DNA from: Chloroflexota bacterium
GTDB taxonomy: Bacteria; Chloroflexota; Anaerolineae; UBA2200
Assembly (NCBI GenBank): GCA_030607875.1
Contig: JAUWJD010000017.1
Span: 1-63,626 of the forward strand
Direction: 5' to 3'
DNA length: 63,626 nt
The position numbers were made by a program, and so were the translations under genes. The notes beneath the pieces are model-generated. The model had not been told where the DNA came from, ran no database searches, and saw nothing but the letters and a program-made list of their open reading frames with translations. Shown piece after piece: positions 1 to 9,057 of the stretch (position 1 is the first letter of the stretch; each line of letters opens with the position of its first letter).

Positions 1-420
1 CCTCCGGTCAACGGGACGGCCGATGAGCCGCCGTTTGTGCCGCCCCCAGAGCTCGTCGGCTCGTGGGAAGGGCTTGTTCACACCTACGAGGGAGAGAGTC
101 CTCTTGTCTTGGAGATCGGGGAATCCGGCAGCGTCTACGCCGCGCTGGGCGATCAGTCTCGTACCCTTCTCCAAGACGTGAGCTACCAAGATGGTTTCCC
201 CGAGTTCCTGAACGCTGGCGGCGGGCCTTTTCTGCGGGGGTGGATGTTGGGCGAACTCGGAACCAAAGACGTGAACCGAGGGCGGCCTTACAAGCTATGG
301 ATTGAGTTAAAGCTCCGGGATGACGTGCTCAACGGGTCGCTGATCGCGTTCTCCCAGAGAGAGATTCCCACCGGGCCGCTCGCACACTGGGTGGAATTGA
401 GAAAGAGGGCTGCAGAGTAG
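1..420 (+). CDS. C-terminal part of a serine hydrolase (beta-lactamase-like), cut by window edge
   Basis: The frame is open from base 1 to the TAG at 418-420, so this is the end of a longer gene; the GTG at 37 is not a convincing start. The Pro-rich stretch followed by GSWEG, then a beta-rich tail of about 120 residues, resembles the C-terminal domain attached to class C beta-lactamase-like serine hydrolases. No catalytic motif lies in the visible part, so the family call is inferred from the tail alone. The methyltransferase gene starts 3 bases downstream, suggesting co-transcription. Confidence 0.5.
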   Translation, partial: PPVNGTADEPPFVPPPELVGSWEGLVHTYEGESPLVLEIGESGSVYAALGDQSRTLLQDVSYQDGFPEFLNAGGGPFLRGWMLGELGTKDVNRGRPYKLWIELKLRDDVLNGSLIAFSQREIPTGPLAHWVELRKRAAE

Positions 421-422
421 AT

Positions 423-1232
423 ATGGACATTCGAGAGTACAACCGCATGGCGTGGGACAAAGAAGTTGAACGTGGGAACAAATGGACCGTTCCGGTGAGC
501 GCAGCGGCGATCGCCGCCGCGAGACAAGGACGATGGGAAATCCTCCTAACCCCCTCAAAGCCGGTTCCGAGGGCCTGGTTCCCTGACTTGGAAGCCACTG
601 ACGTCCTCTGCCTGGCTGCGGGCGGAGGGCAGCAAGGTCCCATCCTGGCTGCGGCCGGAGCAAAGGTAACCGTTCTCGATAACTCACCCAAGCAGTTGGA
701 GCAGGATCGCTTTGTCGCCGAGCGGCACGCGCTCCCCATCGCCACAGTCGAAGGTGATATGGCTAACCTTCCCATGTTCTCCGATCAGAGCTTTGATCTC
801 ATCGTCCACCCGGTTTCCAACGTGTTCGTCCCTGATGTTCGCCCGGTGTGGGAAGAGGCGTTCCGCGTGTTGCGCCGTGGGGGTGTACTGCTGGCTGGTT
901 TCTCGAACCCAGCGATCTATCTCTTCGACTACGATCTTGCCGACCGTACCGGCATCCTCCAGGTCAAGTACGCGCTCCCTTACTCTGATTCGACCAGCTT
1001 GCCCGCCGAGGAAAGACAACGATACATTGAGACAGGAGCGCCTCTTGAGTTCAGCCACACGCTGGAGGATCAGATCGGTGGACAACTCGACGCCGGCTTC
1101 CTGCTCACCGATTTCTTCGAGGACGCCTACAGCAAAGAGGAAAACGACCTGCTCACGAACTACATGCCGACTTTTATCGCCACGCGAGCGGTAAAGCCGT
1201 ATCACAAGACACGAGACGAGGACACAGCATGA
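423..1232 (+). CDS. Class I SAM-dependent methyltransferase
   Basis: 269 residues. The glycine-rich SAM motif I ([14 protein letters not shown], residues 60-73) is followed by the acidic residue D86, expected to bind the SAM ribose, and by a methyltransf_11-like core with [16 protein letters not shown] near residue 145. The substrate cannot be told from sequence. The start follows the previous stop by two bases and the end overlaps the ABC ATPase start as ATGA, so the three genes are translationally coupled. The product probably acts in the cytosol on a small molecule. Confidence 0.85.
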   Translation: MDIREYNRMAWDKEVERGNKWTVPVSAAAIAAARQGRWEILLTPSKPVPRAWFPDLEATDVLCLAAGGGQQGPILAAAGAKVTVLDNSPKQLEQDRFVAERHALPIATVEGDMANLPMFSDQSFDLIVHPVSNVFVPDVRPVWEEAFRVLRRGGVLLAGFSNPAIYLFDYDLADRTGILQVKYALPYSDSTSLPAEERQRYIETGAPLEFSHTLEDQIGGQLDAGFLLTDFFEDAYSKEENDLLTNYMPTFIATRAVKPYHKTRDEDTA

Positions 1233-2161
1233 CTGAGACAGCCATTCGTATCGAGAACCTTACCCGCGATTTCGAGACGGTGCGGGCCGTGGACGGCCTC
1301 TCTCTGGAGGTGCCCGCCGGTATTATCTTCGGCTTTCTGGGACCAAACGGTGCCGGCAAGACCACCACCATCAATCTGCTGCTGGGCCTGCTGGAGCCGA
1401 CCAGCGGGCGAGCCGAGGTGCTGGGCTTTGATACCCGAACGCAATCCGACGAGGTCCGCACCCGCACCGGAACACTGCTCGAACACCCCGGCCTGTACGA
1501 GCAATTGAGCGCTGAGGACAACCTGGAGTTCTACGGTCGGGTCTGGCGCATGACGCCAGCCGAACGGCAGGCTCGTATCAAAGAACTGCTCACCCACATG
1601 GGCGTGTGGGAGCGACGAAAGGAGCGTGTCGGGACGTGGAGCAAAGGGATGAAGCAGAAACTAGCCTTGGCCAGGGCACTGCTTCACCGTCCGCCCTTGA
1701 TCTTCCTGGACGAGCCGACGGCCGGGCTCGACGTGGTGGCTGCAACAGCAGTGCGCGACGACTTGGAGACCCTGGCTGCCCGCGAGGGAGTGACGGTCTT
1801 TTTGACCACCCACAACATGGCGGAGGCAGAGAGGTTGTGCGGCCAGGTGGCCGTGATTCGTGAGGGCAGCTTGGTGGCGGTTGGCCATCCAGATGAGTTG
1901 CGGGCACGAGCCGGCGGCCCCCGCCTGGAGATCTTTGGGCGTGGGTTCAATGACAACGTGCTGAATCTGCTGCGAACGCGCCCAGAAGTAGTTGCCGCTG
2001 GAGTGCAAAACGAGCACTTGGCCATTGACCTGCGCAAAGATACGGACGTTGCGCCATTGGTCAGCCTGTTGGTGGGCGCAGGTGTCCAGGTGGAAGAGGT
2101 CCGCCGGGGCAAAGCCAGCCTGGAGGAAGTTTTCTTGGCCTTGATGGAGGAAGAGAGATGA
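1229..2161 (+). CDS. ABC transporter ATP-binding protein (ABC-2 exporter type)
   Basis: 310 residues. Walker A is GPNGAGKT (residues 38-45), the signature is a variant WSKGMKQK, and Walker B is [12 protein letters not shown]. The roughly 80-residue C-terminal extension after the nucleotide-binding domain is typical of drug or antibiotic exporter ATPases (CcmA/DrrA type). It overlaps the methyltransferase (ATGA at 1229) and the permease (ATGA at 2158). The exported substrate is unknown. Confidence 0.9.
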   Translation: MTETAIRIENLTRDFETVRAVDGLSLEVPAGIIFGFLGPNGAGKTTTINLLLGLLEPTSGRAEVLGFDTRTQSDEVRTRTGTLLEHPGLYEQLSAEDNLEFYGRVWRMTPAERQARIKELLTHMGVWERRKERVGTWSKGMKQKLALARALLHRPPLIFLDEPTAGLDVVAATAVRDDLETLAAREGVTVFLTTHNMAEAERLCGQVAVIREGSLVAVGHPDELRARAGGPRLEIFGRGFNDNVLNLLRTRPEVVAAGVQNEHLAIDLRKDTDVAPLVSLLVGAGVQVEEVRRGKASLEEVFLALMEEER

Positions 2162-2904
2162 TAAACGATATTCTGACCGTGATGTGGAAAGAAAGAAAAG
2201 GGCTGCTCCGTTACCAGGGCAGTCGAACCAGGGCCGTGTTGGGCCTGCTAATCCCAGTGGTTATGCTGGGCATCTATCTTCCCCTACAAATCGGACGCGC
2301 CTTGGTGGAGGGGCCTTGGTCGCTCCTGACCTCTGTATTCATCCCTATGATGTCGGTGGGAATGATGATTCCCGAATCCTTTGCTGGCGAGCGGGAGCGG
2401 CACACACTGGGGACGTTGCTGGCCAGCCGTCTGCCGGACGAGGCCATCCTGTTCGGCAAGGTCGCTGTGGCAGTGGGTTATGCATGGGGGATGGCGCTGA
2501 TGCTTCTCCTCGTGAGCCTTGTGATGGTAAACGTTACTCACTGGGATGGCCAGGTATTGCTCTACACCCCGATCACGGCCCTAGTCAACGTAGCTTTGAG
2601 CCTGCTCATGGCAAGTCTCGTGGCGGGCCTTGGCGTCCTGATTTCACTGCGCTCTGCGACAGTGCAGGGGGCTCAGCAGACCCTGATGACTGCTACCCTG
2701 TTTCCTCTCGTGCTTCTGCAGATGATACCACTCTTGCTTCTTAACGTGGTGCCGAATGGCAGGGCGCGCCTTAAAGAACTAGTGGCGGCTGCCAATCCTA
2801 CGCAGATCATTCTCATCGTCATGGCCGTTCTGCTTGTGTTGGATCTGGGCTTGCTCATGGCAGCGCTGGCTCGCTTCAAACGAGCGCGGTTGATTCTGAA
2901 TTGA
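2158..2904 (+). CDS. ABC-2 type transporter permease
   Basis: 248 residues with about six hydrophobic segments. The conserved segment around residues 75-90 (PESFAGERERHTLGTLLASRL) is the cytoplasmic elbow typical of ABC-2 permeases, where the coupling helix contacts the ATPase. It is the partner of the preceding ATP-binding protein and overlaps it by four bases. It is an inner-membrane protein with no solute-binding partner, consistent with export. Confidence 0.85.
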   Translation: MINDILTVMWKERKGLLRYQGSRTRAVLGLLIPVVMLGIYLPLQIGRALVEGPWSLLTSVFIPMMSVGMMIPESFAGERERHTLGTLLASRLPDEAILFGKVAVAVGYAWGMALMLLLVSLVMVNVTHWDGQVLLYTPITALVNVALSLLMASLVAGLGVLISLRSATVQGAQQTLMTATLFPLVLLQMIPLLLLNVVPNGRARLKELVAAANPTQIILIVMAVLLVLDLGLLMAALARFKRARLILN

Positions 2905-2923
2905 GAGCGGCCAGTCGCATAAT

Positions 2924-3340
2924 GTGAAGAATGAAAATGTGATACTCCCAGTCTTGATCCCTTCGGCAACATACGGTATTCTCATCTTGGGGTCGGTTTT
3001 GTTTCTCCGCAAGGCAGGAGTTTCTGAGAAGAGAGCCATCATCCTCAGTTTCCTGCTCTTTGGAGCAGTAACGGGAATCCTCACAGCCTGGGTATGGCCG
3101 ATAGATTCGAGTATCCTCTTTAGTGTTTTCGCTACATTTCTTGGCGATCAGGTTTACCACCTGTCAACCGAGTATTGGGGAGACCCGTGGGTTTTGCGAG
3201 TTCCCCAAGTCTATGTTGTGGCCTCCATGATTTTGTGTGGATTAGTGAGCCTACCGGCTCAATGGTTCTACAACAGGGGGTTGAAGATGAAAAGGAGAAT
3301 GCAAGGCGATAGGAAGCTAACCAGCCTGGGCAATCCTTAA
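2924..3340 (+). CDS. Hypothetical membrane protein
   Basis: 138 residues from a GTG start, with four hydrophobic stretches near residues 8-28, 38-60, 62-75 and 98-118 and a Lys/Arg-rich C-terminus. It lies 19 bases after the permease in the same direction and could be a small accessory of the exporter. I do not recognise a family. No strong ribosome binding site precedes it, so start and expression are less certain. Confidence 0.5.
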   Translation: MKNENVILPVLIPSATYGILILGSVLFLRKAGVSEKRAIILSFLLFGAVTGILTAWVWPIDSSILFSVFATFLGDQVYHLSTEYWGDPWVLRVPQVYVVASMILCGLVSLPAQWFYNRGLKMKRRMQGDRKLTSLGNP

Positions 3341-3401
3341 GGCTGCGACGAGACTGAAGACTTGTTTCGCCAGTCATCAACGGAAACAGGAAGGAGAACC
3401 G

Positions 3402-4313
3402 GTGAAAAAGAGACCGCTTCTTACCGCTGTGGCGCTGACTCTGCTGCTGAGCGGCTGTGCTCAGCCAGCCGCATCACCAACGCCTACAACTACTCTTGCT
3501 CAAGAGCTGAAGGTGCAAGCCGATGACGTCGCGCTGCACGTCAGGATCGCGGGCGATCCAAAAGCAGGAGATGTGCTGATAGCTGTCCGTGGCGGGCCGG
3601 GCAATTCCAGCGACTATATGCTCAGACTGGAGCAGCTTGCCAGCGCCGAGTTCGCTGTGGTGAATTATGACCAGCGCGGTACAGGCCAATCCACTGAGCC
3701 GTCCAACGGCTATGCGATGCGCACCTACCTAGCAGACCTCGAGGCCGTGCGGCAGGCCGTCGGCGCCGAAAGCGTTCATCTGTTGGGCCACTCTTGGGGT
3801 GGCCTGGTCGCCCTGCGCTATGCCGCAGCCCATCCCCAAAAGGTGCGCTCGATCATACTCATGGGTAGCGGTGTGCTAACCCCGGAGGCAGCTCAGGCCG
3901 GGCAGCGCGACAAGGCTCAGCGAGTTGCAGCCTTGCAGGAACGGGGCATCATTCCCCAGCCCATAACCTCGCTGGCAGACATTCTTCCCGCTTACTTCTC
4001 CGCTCCCACCTTTGACCTGCCCGACGAATTGAAGAATATGCACTACAATCCGACCGTGGAGCAAATGACGTGGTCGGCCCTGGGCAACTATGACTTTGCC
4101 GCCGGGCTAGACAGGCTGGCCCTTCCAGTGCTCGTCCTGTGGGGCGAAGACGATCCCTTTGGCCTGGCGTATGTTGAGGCCACCAAGCTGTCTCTGTCGG
4201 CCGCCACGGTCGAGATCGTCGTGCTCGAAAAATGCGCCCACTACTGGCACGAATGCCCTGGCGAATTCTTCTACCACGTTCGCGCCTTCCTCAAACTGCC
4301 GCCTGCGCCTTGA
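3402..4313 (+). CDS. Alpha/beta hydrolase lipoprotein (prolyl iminopeptidase-like)
   Basis: 303 residues. An N-terminal lipoprotein signal ends in the lipobox LLSGC (C19), followed by an Ala/Pro/Thr-rich linker. The hydrolase fold has an RGGPG oxyanion-type motif (63-67), the nucleophile elbow GHSWGG with S131, and a C-terminal region with an Asp in the GEDDPF segment and His in CAHYWHECPG. The HGGPG-like motif is characteristic of the S33 prolyl aminopeptidase group. It should be anchored at the outer face of the membrane. An AAGGAG Shine-Dalgarno precedes the ATG. Confidence 0.8.
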   Translation: MKKRPLLTAVALTLLLSGCAQPAASPTPTTTLAQELKVQADDVALHVRIAGDPKAGDVLIAVRGGPGNSSDYMLRLEQLASAEFAVVNYDQRGTGQSTEPSNGYAMRTYLADLEAVRQAVGAESVHLLGHSWGGLVALRYAAAHPQKVRSIILMGSGVLTPEAAQAGQRDKAQRVAALQERGIIPQPITSLADILPAYFSAPTFDLPDELKNMHYNPTVEQMTWSALGNYDFAAGLDRLALPVLVLWGEDDPFGLAYVEATKLSLSAATVEIVVLEKCAHYWHECPGEFFYHVRAFLKLPPAP

Positions 4314-4657
4314 AAACAACAAACTGAACCCGCCTGGATGCAGTGCGGCAGATTCTGTTCTGCGGCCACCTGCTTCTCAATAGACACCCCATGATAGGCA
4401 AGGAAGGTCTGCGACCGGCGATCCCCCTCGCCAGCATCGAGACAGCACAGGTGCGCAAGTCAACACGCCAGGTGCCCGCATCGCCCGTGCTGTCGAGGCC
4501 GCTGACGCTCCCGGATGCTTCCCAAGGTGCGGTACAGGCGGGCGAGAACGGCGACTCAAGTCGTCACTACGAAGCAGTTGAACTTGGCAGCGCAGCAGCG
4601 CCTTTCTGATGCAGTCATTATGCCATATCTGAGGAGGCGTATGGTATGTCGTGTACA
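4314..4657. other. Intergenic stretch, no gene recognised
   Basis: No open frame here resembles a protein. The segment contains one copy (4552-4574) of a dispersed repeat with the core AAGTCGTCACTACGAAG, which recurs in diverged form at 25526-25547 and 25772-25789 and inverted at 40184-40206. Nothing else is evident. Confidence 0.5.
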
Positions 4658-4707
4658 GTGCACGTGCACCTTGACAAGTAGTCCAAAGTAGGCTACAATA
4701 GACCTAC
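4658..4707 (+). promoter_or_regulatory. Sigma70-type promoter with adjacent 12-bp palindrome
   Basis: TTGACA (4671-4676), a 17-bp spacer and TACAAT (4694-4699) make a near-consensus promoter. Directly upstream of the -35 lies the perfect palindrome GTGCACGTGCAC (4658-4669), a plausible operator. Transcription would start near 4706, only a few bases before the first possible ATG (4709). Confidence 0.7.
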
Positions 4708-4732
4708 CATGCCTAGTGATACAGAAAGAGAG

Positions 4733-5038
4733 ATGCTTATGCCTTTAACCAAGGACGTACTCACGCCGCAAGAGGTAGCTGAGTACCTGCAACTGGCTCC
4801 GGAGACGATCTATCGCTACATCAGACAGGGCAAACTCGTGGCGTCGAAACTGGGGCGCCAATACAGGATCCCAAAGGAGAACGTAGAGTTCTTTCTCCTG
4901 GCGACGTCCACTGCCGGAGAAGCGCGACTGCGCACCTTCTCTGGAGCGGAGATACGGGACTGGCTCAAGGAAGATCAAATCGACCGGGAAACCCGCTCCA
5001 TTGGGGAGAGACTCCTGAGCGCGTTGCAGAAGTCATAG
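4733..5038 (+). CDS. Excisionase/MerR-like helix-turn-helix protein (antitoxin-like)
   Basis: About 101 residues. The N-terminal half is a binding_excise domain (TPQEVAEYLQLAPETIYRYIR then GKLVASKLGRQYRI), a winged HTH that binds DNA. ATGs at 4709, 4733 and 4739 are all in frame; the promoter puts the transcript start near 4706, so 4733 or 4739, which follow a purine-rich AGAAAGAGAG, is preferred unless the mRNA is leaderless. A PIN-domain gene follows after 10 bases, giving the organisation of a toxin-antitoxin pair, in which this protein would neutralise the nuclease and repress the palindrome-bearing promoter. Confidence 0.75.
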   Translation: MLMPLTKDVLTPQEVAEYLQLAPETIYRYIRQGKLVASKLGRQYRIPKENVEFFLLATSTAGEARLRTFSGAEIRDWLKEDQIDRETRSIGERLLSALQKS

Positions 5039-5048
5039 CTGCAGCCAA

Positions 5049-5543
5049 ATGAGAATCACGTGCCACACTCCGCTCTTCTTTGACGCCTCAGTGCTGGTGG
5101 CGGCAGCCCATTCTTCAGAAGGGGGCTCTGCCCTCCTCCTTGAGGCTTGCAGGGCCGGTGGCTTCAGAGCGCAGACCACTTTCGTCATCCTGTTTGAGGC
5201 CCTCCATGCCCTGCGAGGATTCCCGCAAGAGAGCCTCCGGCGGTTCTACCGGCTGTTGATGGAGGTGAACTGGGAGCTTCTTGCGGTACCCCCCAGGGAA
5301 ACCCTCGACCAATACCGTCGTTGTATTGACGCCAAGGATGTTCACGTCCTGGCAGCAGCAGTGGAAGGAGAGGCAGAGTTCCTCCTCACGCTCGACCGCC
5401 GACACATACTGGCTGCTGCGGAGAGGGTCAGGAAGGCCAATATGCCCATTGTCATCCTTCGGCCTGGCGACTTTATCCGTCAGTACTACACGCAGCACGA
5501 AGACTATCCGCTCCTCCCTCCTCCCAGGGGGCAACCAGCCTAG
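5049..5543 (+). CDS. PIN-domain ribonuclease (VapC-like toxin candidate)
   Basis: 164 residues. The four acidic positions expected for a PIN nuclease are visible: D12 (FFDASVLVAAA), E50 (LFEALHAL), D97 (AKDVHVLAAA) and D116 (LTLDRRH). The family cleaves RNA with Mg2+ or Mn2+. It lies immediately downstream of an HTH protein, so a toxin-antitoxin role is inferred from context. It is slightly longer than typical VapC (about 130 residues), with a C-terminal tail rich in Pro. Confidence 0.75.
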   Translation: MRITCHTPLFFDASVLVAAAHSSEGGSALLLEACRAGGFRAQTTFVILFEALHALRGFPQESLRRFYRLLMEVNWELLAVPPRETLDQYRRCIDAKDVHVLAAAVEGEAEFLLTLDRRHILAAAERVRKANMPIVILRPGDFIRQYYTQHEDYPLLPPPRGQPA

Positions 5544-5794
5544 GGCGAGTGGGCAGGGGAGACGGAGCTCATCTGCCAGGGGAAGCCTCTCCTGTTCGCA
5601 CTCCTGGACAGACTGATCTGCGGCGGTGATGAACCCTCCCGGTCCGCCTGTTGAAGCAGAGCATCTCCTCGCCCATCCGGCTGTATGCCGCCAACATCTG
5701 ACAAGCATCCACAATACCCCACACACATACCTCAGAGACCTCACAGCCAAGCCACTGTGAGGTCTCTAAGGTCTCTGTGTACTGTGAGGCCTGT

Positions 5795-5830
5795 GTGCGC
5801 TCTGTGCGCTCTGTGCGCTGTGTGCATCAG
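5795..5830. repeat. Period-9 minisatellite, four units
   Basis: Units at 5795, 5804, 5813 and 5822 read gtgcgctct, gtgcgctct, gtgcgctgt, gtgcatcag. A related array lies at 5952-5996, on the other side of a hairpin. Confidence 0.8.
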
Positions 5831-5875
5831 GGATGGCGCGGAGCATATCCTTTCCCTACTCCGGGGCTTGAGCAG

Positions 5876-5904
5876 ACCTTTGGGGTTTCGAAAACCCCAA
5901 AGGT
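5876..5904. repeat. Perfect 13-bp inverted repeat (hairpin)
   Basis: Arms acctttggggttt / aaaccccaaaggt with a 3-base loop. A related imperfect hairpin, CCTTTGGGG ... CCTCAAAGG, is at 9148-9174, flanking the other side of the decarboxylase gene. No T-run follows, so this is more likely a dispersed palindrome than an intrinsic terminator. Confidence 0.75.
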
Positions 5905-5951
5905 ATCTCGCTCGGGCATCGAGAGTACTCCTCCCACAGTGGCCTGACGGT

Positions 5952-5996
5952 GTGCACTCTGGGCACTGTGGGCACTGTGGGCACTCTGGGAACTGT
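5952..5996. repeat. Period-9 minisatellite, five units
   Basis: Five 9-bp units (gtgcactct, gggcactgt, gggcactgt, gggcactct, gggaactgt) in perfect register, related to the array at 5795-5830. Confidence 0.85.
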
Positions 5997-6047
5997 GTGG
6001 TGTGGTTCTCAGGGATAGAGCAGGCTCGTCTCGGCCTGCCGGGGCCG

Positions 6048-6473
6048 GCGGCAGCGATCTTTGGCGCGGCGGAATGCTTGCCCATCGGGACCATGCAGGC
6101 ATGTGGCCTGTGGATGCCAGAGGATGTCGCTGTGATGGGGTATGGGGACGTCGAGGCGGCCACGCTGGAGAAACCCGCGCTGACGACGGTTTCGGCTCCC
6201 AGCTGCGAGATGGGCCTGGCGGCGATGGCAATGCTGCACCAGCTCCTCGCTGGGCAGGTGGTGGAACTGCGGCGCGTCACACTGAGCACACCGCTGATCC
6301 TGCGCAAGAGCTGTGGGTGCCTCGACACGGGGAGTAGCAGCCTTGAGTGGGTCCACCACAGCGATTGCCGACGAGTGGCCACTACACTCAGGGCCTTTGG
6401 CCGGGAAACCCAATTGCGCAGAAGTATCTGCCCTAAGGACACCGTCCATCATGTGCCGGCGAGCGGATGGTAG
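6048..6473 (+). pseudogene. Remnant of a LacI/GalR-family regulator (C-terminal sensor domain)
   Basis: The frame ending at 6473 contains AAIFGAAECLPIGTMQA, then MPEDVAVMGYGD and PALTTVSAP, matching the conserved order in the C-terminal periplasmic-binding-like domain of LacI regulators (aND.mAiG, VPeDVaVvGfDD, P.LTTV). No DNA-binding N-terminus precedes it; upstream lie minisatellites and a hairpin. It is therefore a truncated pseudogene. The regulated sugar is unknown. Confidence 0.7.
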
Positions 6474-6567
6474 CACATCGCCCCCCTCCTCGTGGCGAGG
6501 AGCCAAGCATGACAACGATAGCGTCGAATCAGACACGGACCGGGGGCAATGCATCCCTTGCCCCTAC

Positions 6568-9057
6568 TTATAGTCTCCTCACGCTCTCCAATGCTGCCGT
6601 GGCCAGTTCGCACATGAGTTCGCTCAACATATGCTGGTCCATGTGCTTGTTCAGGAAACTTATGTAGGGGTTCATCACGGTAGCCCTCAGTACCGTCAGC
6701 CCGTGCTGGTTGTACTCATTGCACACCTGGCCCATATGTGACTTTTCGAAGAACCTGCTTAGCACCGGACGCAGCGTTTCGAAGGGATACGACGGTCGCT
6801 CGAAGGTAGTCTTGGACAGGAAGAACGGCTGCGAGTAGCTGTACTCTCGCTCTCCTAGCTCTGCTTGGATTGCGAAGCGCTCATAGACCAGCTGGGTCAG
6901 CGCATTCATCTGCGCCAGCGAGTTGCTAGTGCGCTTCTTGACGGCAAAGATGACAACGTTGGTATCTGGCACTTGCGTCGTGAGGGGCACAAACTGGTAG
7001 TCCACATCCTCCTTGTTATGCCGCAGGGCGGCTGGCCAGTGGATCAGCCACTCATACAGCTCCCGTGCGGCGAGAAGGGATGCCTTCACGATTGCACCAC
7101 CTTCTCTCATCGTCGGCGGGATCGTCTTCACGGTCAGCCAGAGAGCGGAGGCGGCGGCCCCGGGCCTCGAACCCTCCACGATGAACGGGGCGAAAGCCTC
7201 AACTACCACCTTGGGCGTGCTCTCCAGTCCCTCAATGTGCTTGGGCGGCATGTGAACGAGAACGTCCTGGCTCACCGAGGTGATGTACGGGGCTTTCTGC
7301 AGGATAAAGTGCCGCACTCGGTCGTTCCTGAAGGCGATCAAGCCGCATGGATAGTGTACATAACCCATCTTGTGCGGGTCCACAGTGATCGAATCAGCGC
7401 ATGACATGGCCAGCAGCGCGCTACACACCTCCTTCGAACCCCATTTCACTTCTATATCGCGGGAGTACCGGCCCCGGGCAAGCCGGACAGTATCGCTGAC
7501 GTACTCGCTCACCAGGTTCACTCGGTCTTGCAGGCTCAACTGTGGCTCTGGCATGTGCACCCCGAGAGCCCTGTACTCAGAAGTGAGCTTTCTGAGCACC
7601 GTGAGGAATTGCCGAAGAGATCCAGTCTTTATCAAATTGGCCAGCCTTCTCTCGGCGCTCCTAGTCCGGCTTCTGATGTTCTCCTCGGCCCCCGAGTCCC
7701 TGTCGGTGGGCCGTTCGTCACTGCTGTTCCGCTCCTCTGCTTTTCGGCCGACGTTGCCGATAGCCTGCTCCTCCGCATAGCGGAGGAACGCTGCAGTCCA
7801 GGTGCCCAGGTCATCGTCGAACTTGACCCCGATCCCGTCGGAGATCTTTGCCGCGATGGCACGTGCCTCATCTTCGACTGTGAGGTTGAACAACGACCGC
7901 ATGTACCCACCCCAGGCCGCATCCACGTGTATCCAGAAGCTGACGTCCTGCTCCTGTTCAAACTTCCTCCTCAGGTCGACGACTCGATGAACGGGATCGA
8001 TGGCTCCTTCCTCGGTGGTGCCCGCGACGGGTATGACCGCCAACGGAATGCACTCGTGGTCCAGGGTCTCTTGCAGTCGCTGCTCCAAGTGCCGCATGTC
8101 CATCCTGAAAGCAGAGTCCATGTGGATGTCCTCGATGCGGTCCTTGCCGATTCCCAGGATGTCGGCAGCTTTGCGCACGCTGTAATGCGCTGACCCTGAG
8201 GCGAAGATGACCGGCGGGAACTCCTGGAACAGCTGCCCGATCCCTCTGTTGAGGCTGTACCTGGACTCATTGAGCAATTCGTACGCCTGCTGGCTGGCAT
8301 CTCCAAGGGGCAGATTGTACTTTGAATGGAAAGCAACAACGTACTTGGCCAAGAGGTAGATGGACTCGTTGGGTTTTATGTGCAGCAACTGGAGGCGTTT
8401 GAGTCTCTTGATGTCTTTGGGCTTTCCGCTGGGAAGCTTGATCTCCAGGTTCAGTTTCTCCCGTCTGGCCACGTCCCAGATTGCCAGGGGTGAGTACTTT
8501 ATGGTGCGCGCAACCCACAAGGCCTCAAGGTTTGCTGTGGTTCCCCCATGCGTCAAATGCGCCCAGCCAAACTGACTCTGTAGCTTCTTCTTATAGTCGT
8601 CTATGGCCTTCTGAGAATACTCACGCGGAAGCGGGGGCGGAGGGCTGAAACCCAGCATCTCGAGTAGCGCGTTGCAAGCCTCGATCTCCATGTCAACCGT
8701 CACGGGCGCTGCTTCTGGCGTGACGTTGTTAGGGTTGTAGAGCATCCCAGCCAGGTACCCGATGGTGGACGGCATGAGGACGTCCGACAGCATATGGGCA
8801 AAGTACCTGGGGCTGTAGAAAGGAAAATTCCTTCTCAGCTGAGCCATCAACTCGAGGAGGTTCTGGTGGAGATGGTCATAGTGAGCTTCTAGCTTGCGCT
8901 GCAGTTTCTTGGTGACCAGGATGCTGTCAGCGGGGAAGTAGTTGCGCCGCCAATGGCAATAATCCCGAAGGACAAGTAACAACATCTCCTCAAGGAGTGA
9001 TGCGTTTTCCGCTTTCGGACCCAGGAACCATGCCAAGAGCTTTCTGTCGCGATCCAT
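6568..9057 (-). CDS. Group II PLP-dependent amino-acid decarboxylase with large internal insertion
   Basis: 829 residues, against roughly 470-620 for usual family members. The cofactor Asp motif HVDAAWGGY (D379) and the Schiff-base lysine motif VDPHKMGY (K563) are clear. These two sites are about 30 residues apart in GadB-like enzymes but 184 apart here, because of an inserted charged segment (about residues 400-540) with an Arg/Glu/Ser-rich low-complexity core. The family decarboxylates Glu, Tyr, Trp, Dopa or Asp; substrate cannot be assigned. A good Shine-Dalgarno (GGAGG) precedes the ATG on the minus strand. It is a single-gene unit between two intergenic repeats. Confidence 0.85.
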   Translation of the reverse strand: MDRDRKLLAWFLGPKAENASLLEEMLLLVLRDYCHWRRNYFPADSILVTKKLQRKLEAHYDHLHQNLLELMAQLRRNFPFYSPRYFAHMLSDVLMPSTIGYLAGMLYNPNNVTPEAAPVTVDMEIEACNALLEMLGFSPPPPLPREYSQKAIDDYKKKLQSQFGWAHLTHGGTTANLEALWVARTIKYSPLAIWDVARREKLNLEIKLPSGKPKDIKRLKRLQLLHIKPNESIYLLAKYVVAFHSKYNLPLGDASQQAYELLNESRYSLNRGIGQLFQEFPPVIFASGSAHYSVRKAADILGIGKDRIEDIHMDSAFRMDMRHLEQRLQETLDHECIPLAVIPVAGTTEEGAIDPVHRVVDLRRKFEQEQDVSFWIHVDAAWGGYMRSLFNLTVEDEARAIAAKISDGIGVKFDDDLGTWTAAFLRYAEEQAIGNVGRKAEERNSSDERPTDRDSGAEENIRSRTRSAERRLANLIKTGSLRQFLTVLRKLTSEYRALGVHMPEPQLSLQDRVNLVSEYVSDTVRLARGRYSRDIEVKWGSKEVCSALLAMSCADSITVDPHKMGYVHYPCGLIAFRNDRVRHFILQKAPYITSVSQDVLVHMPPKHIEGLESTPKVVVEAFAPFIVEGSRPGAAASALWLTVKTIPPTMREGGAIVKASLLAARELYEWLIHWPAALRHNKEDVDYQFVPLTTQVPDTNVVIFAVKKRTSNSLAQMNALTQLVYERFAIQAELGEREYSYSQPFFLSKTTFERPSYPFETLRPVLSRFFEKSHMGQVCNEYNQHGLTVLRATVMNPYISFLNKHMDQHMLSELMCELATAALESVRRL

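Noticed and set aside
4343-4609. 88-residue plus-strand open frame
   Set aside because: Contains a dispersed repeat copy, no ribosome site, no family resemblance.
5741-6442. Long minus-strand open frame of 233 residues
   Set aside because: Low-complexity Pro/Arg/Ser/His composition from minisatellites; the opposite strand carries the LacI remnant.
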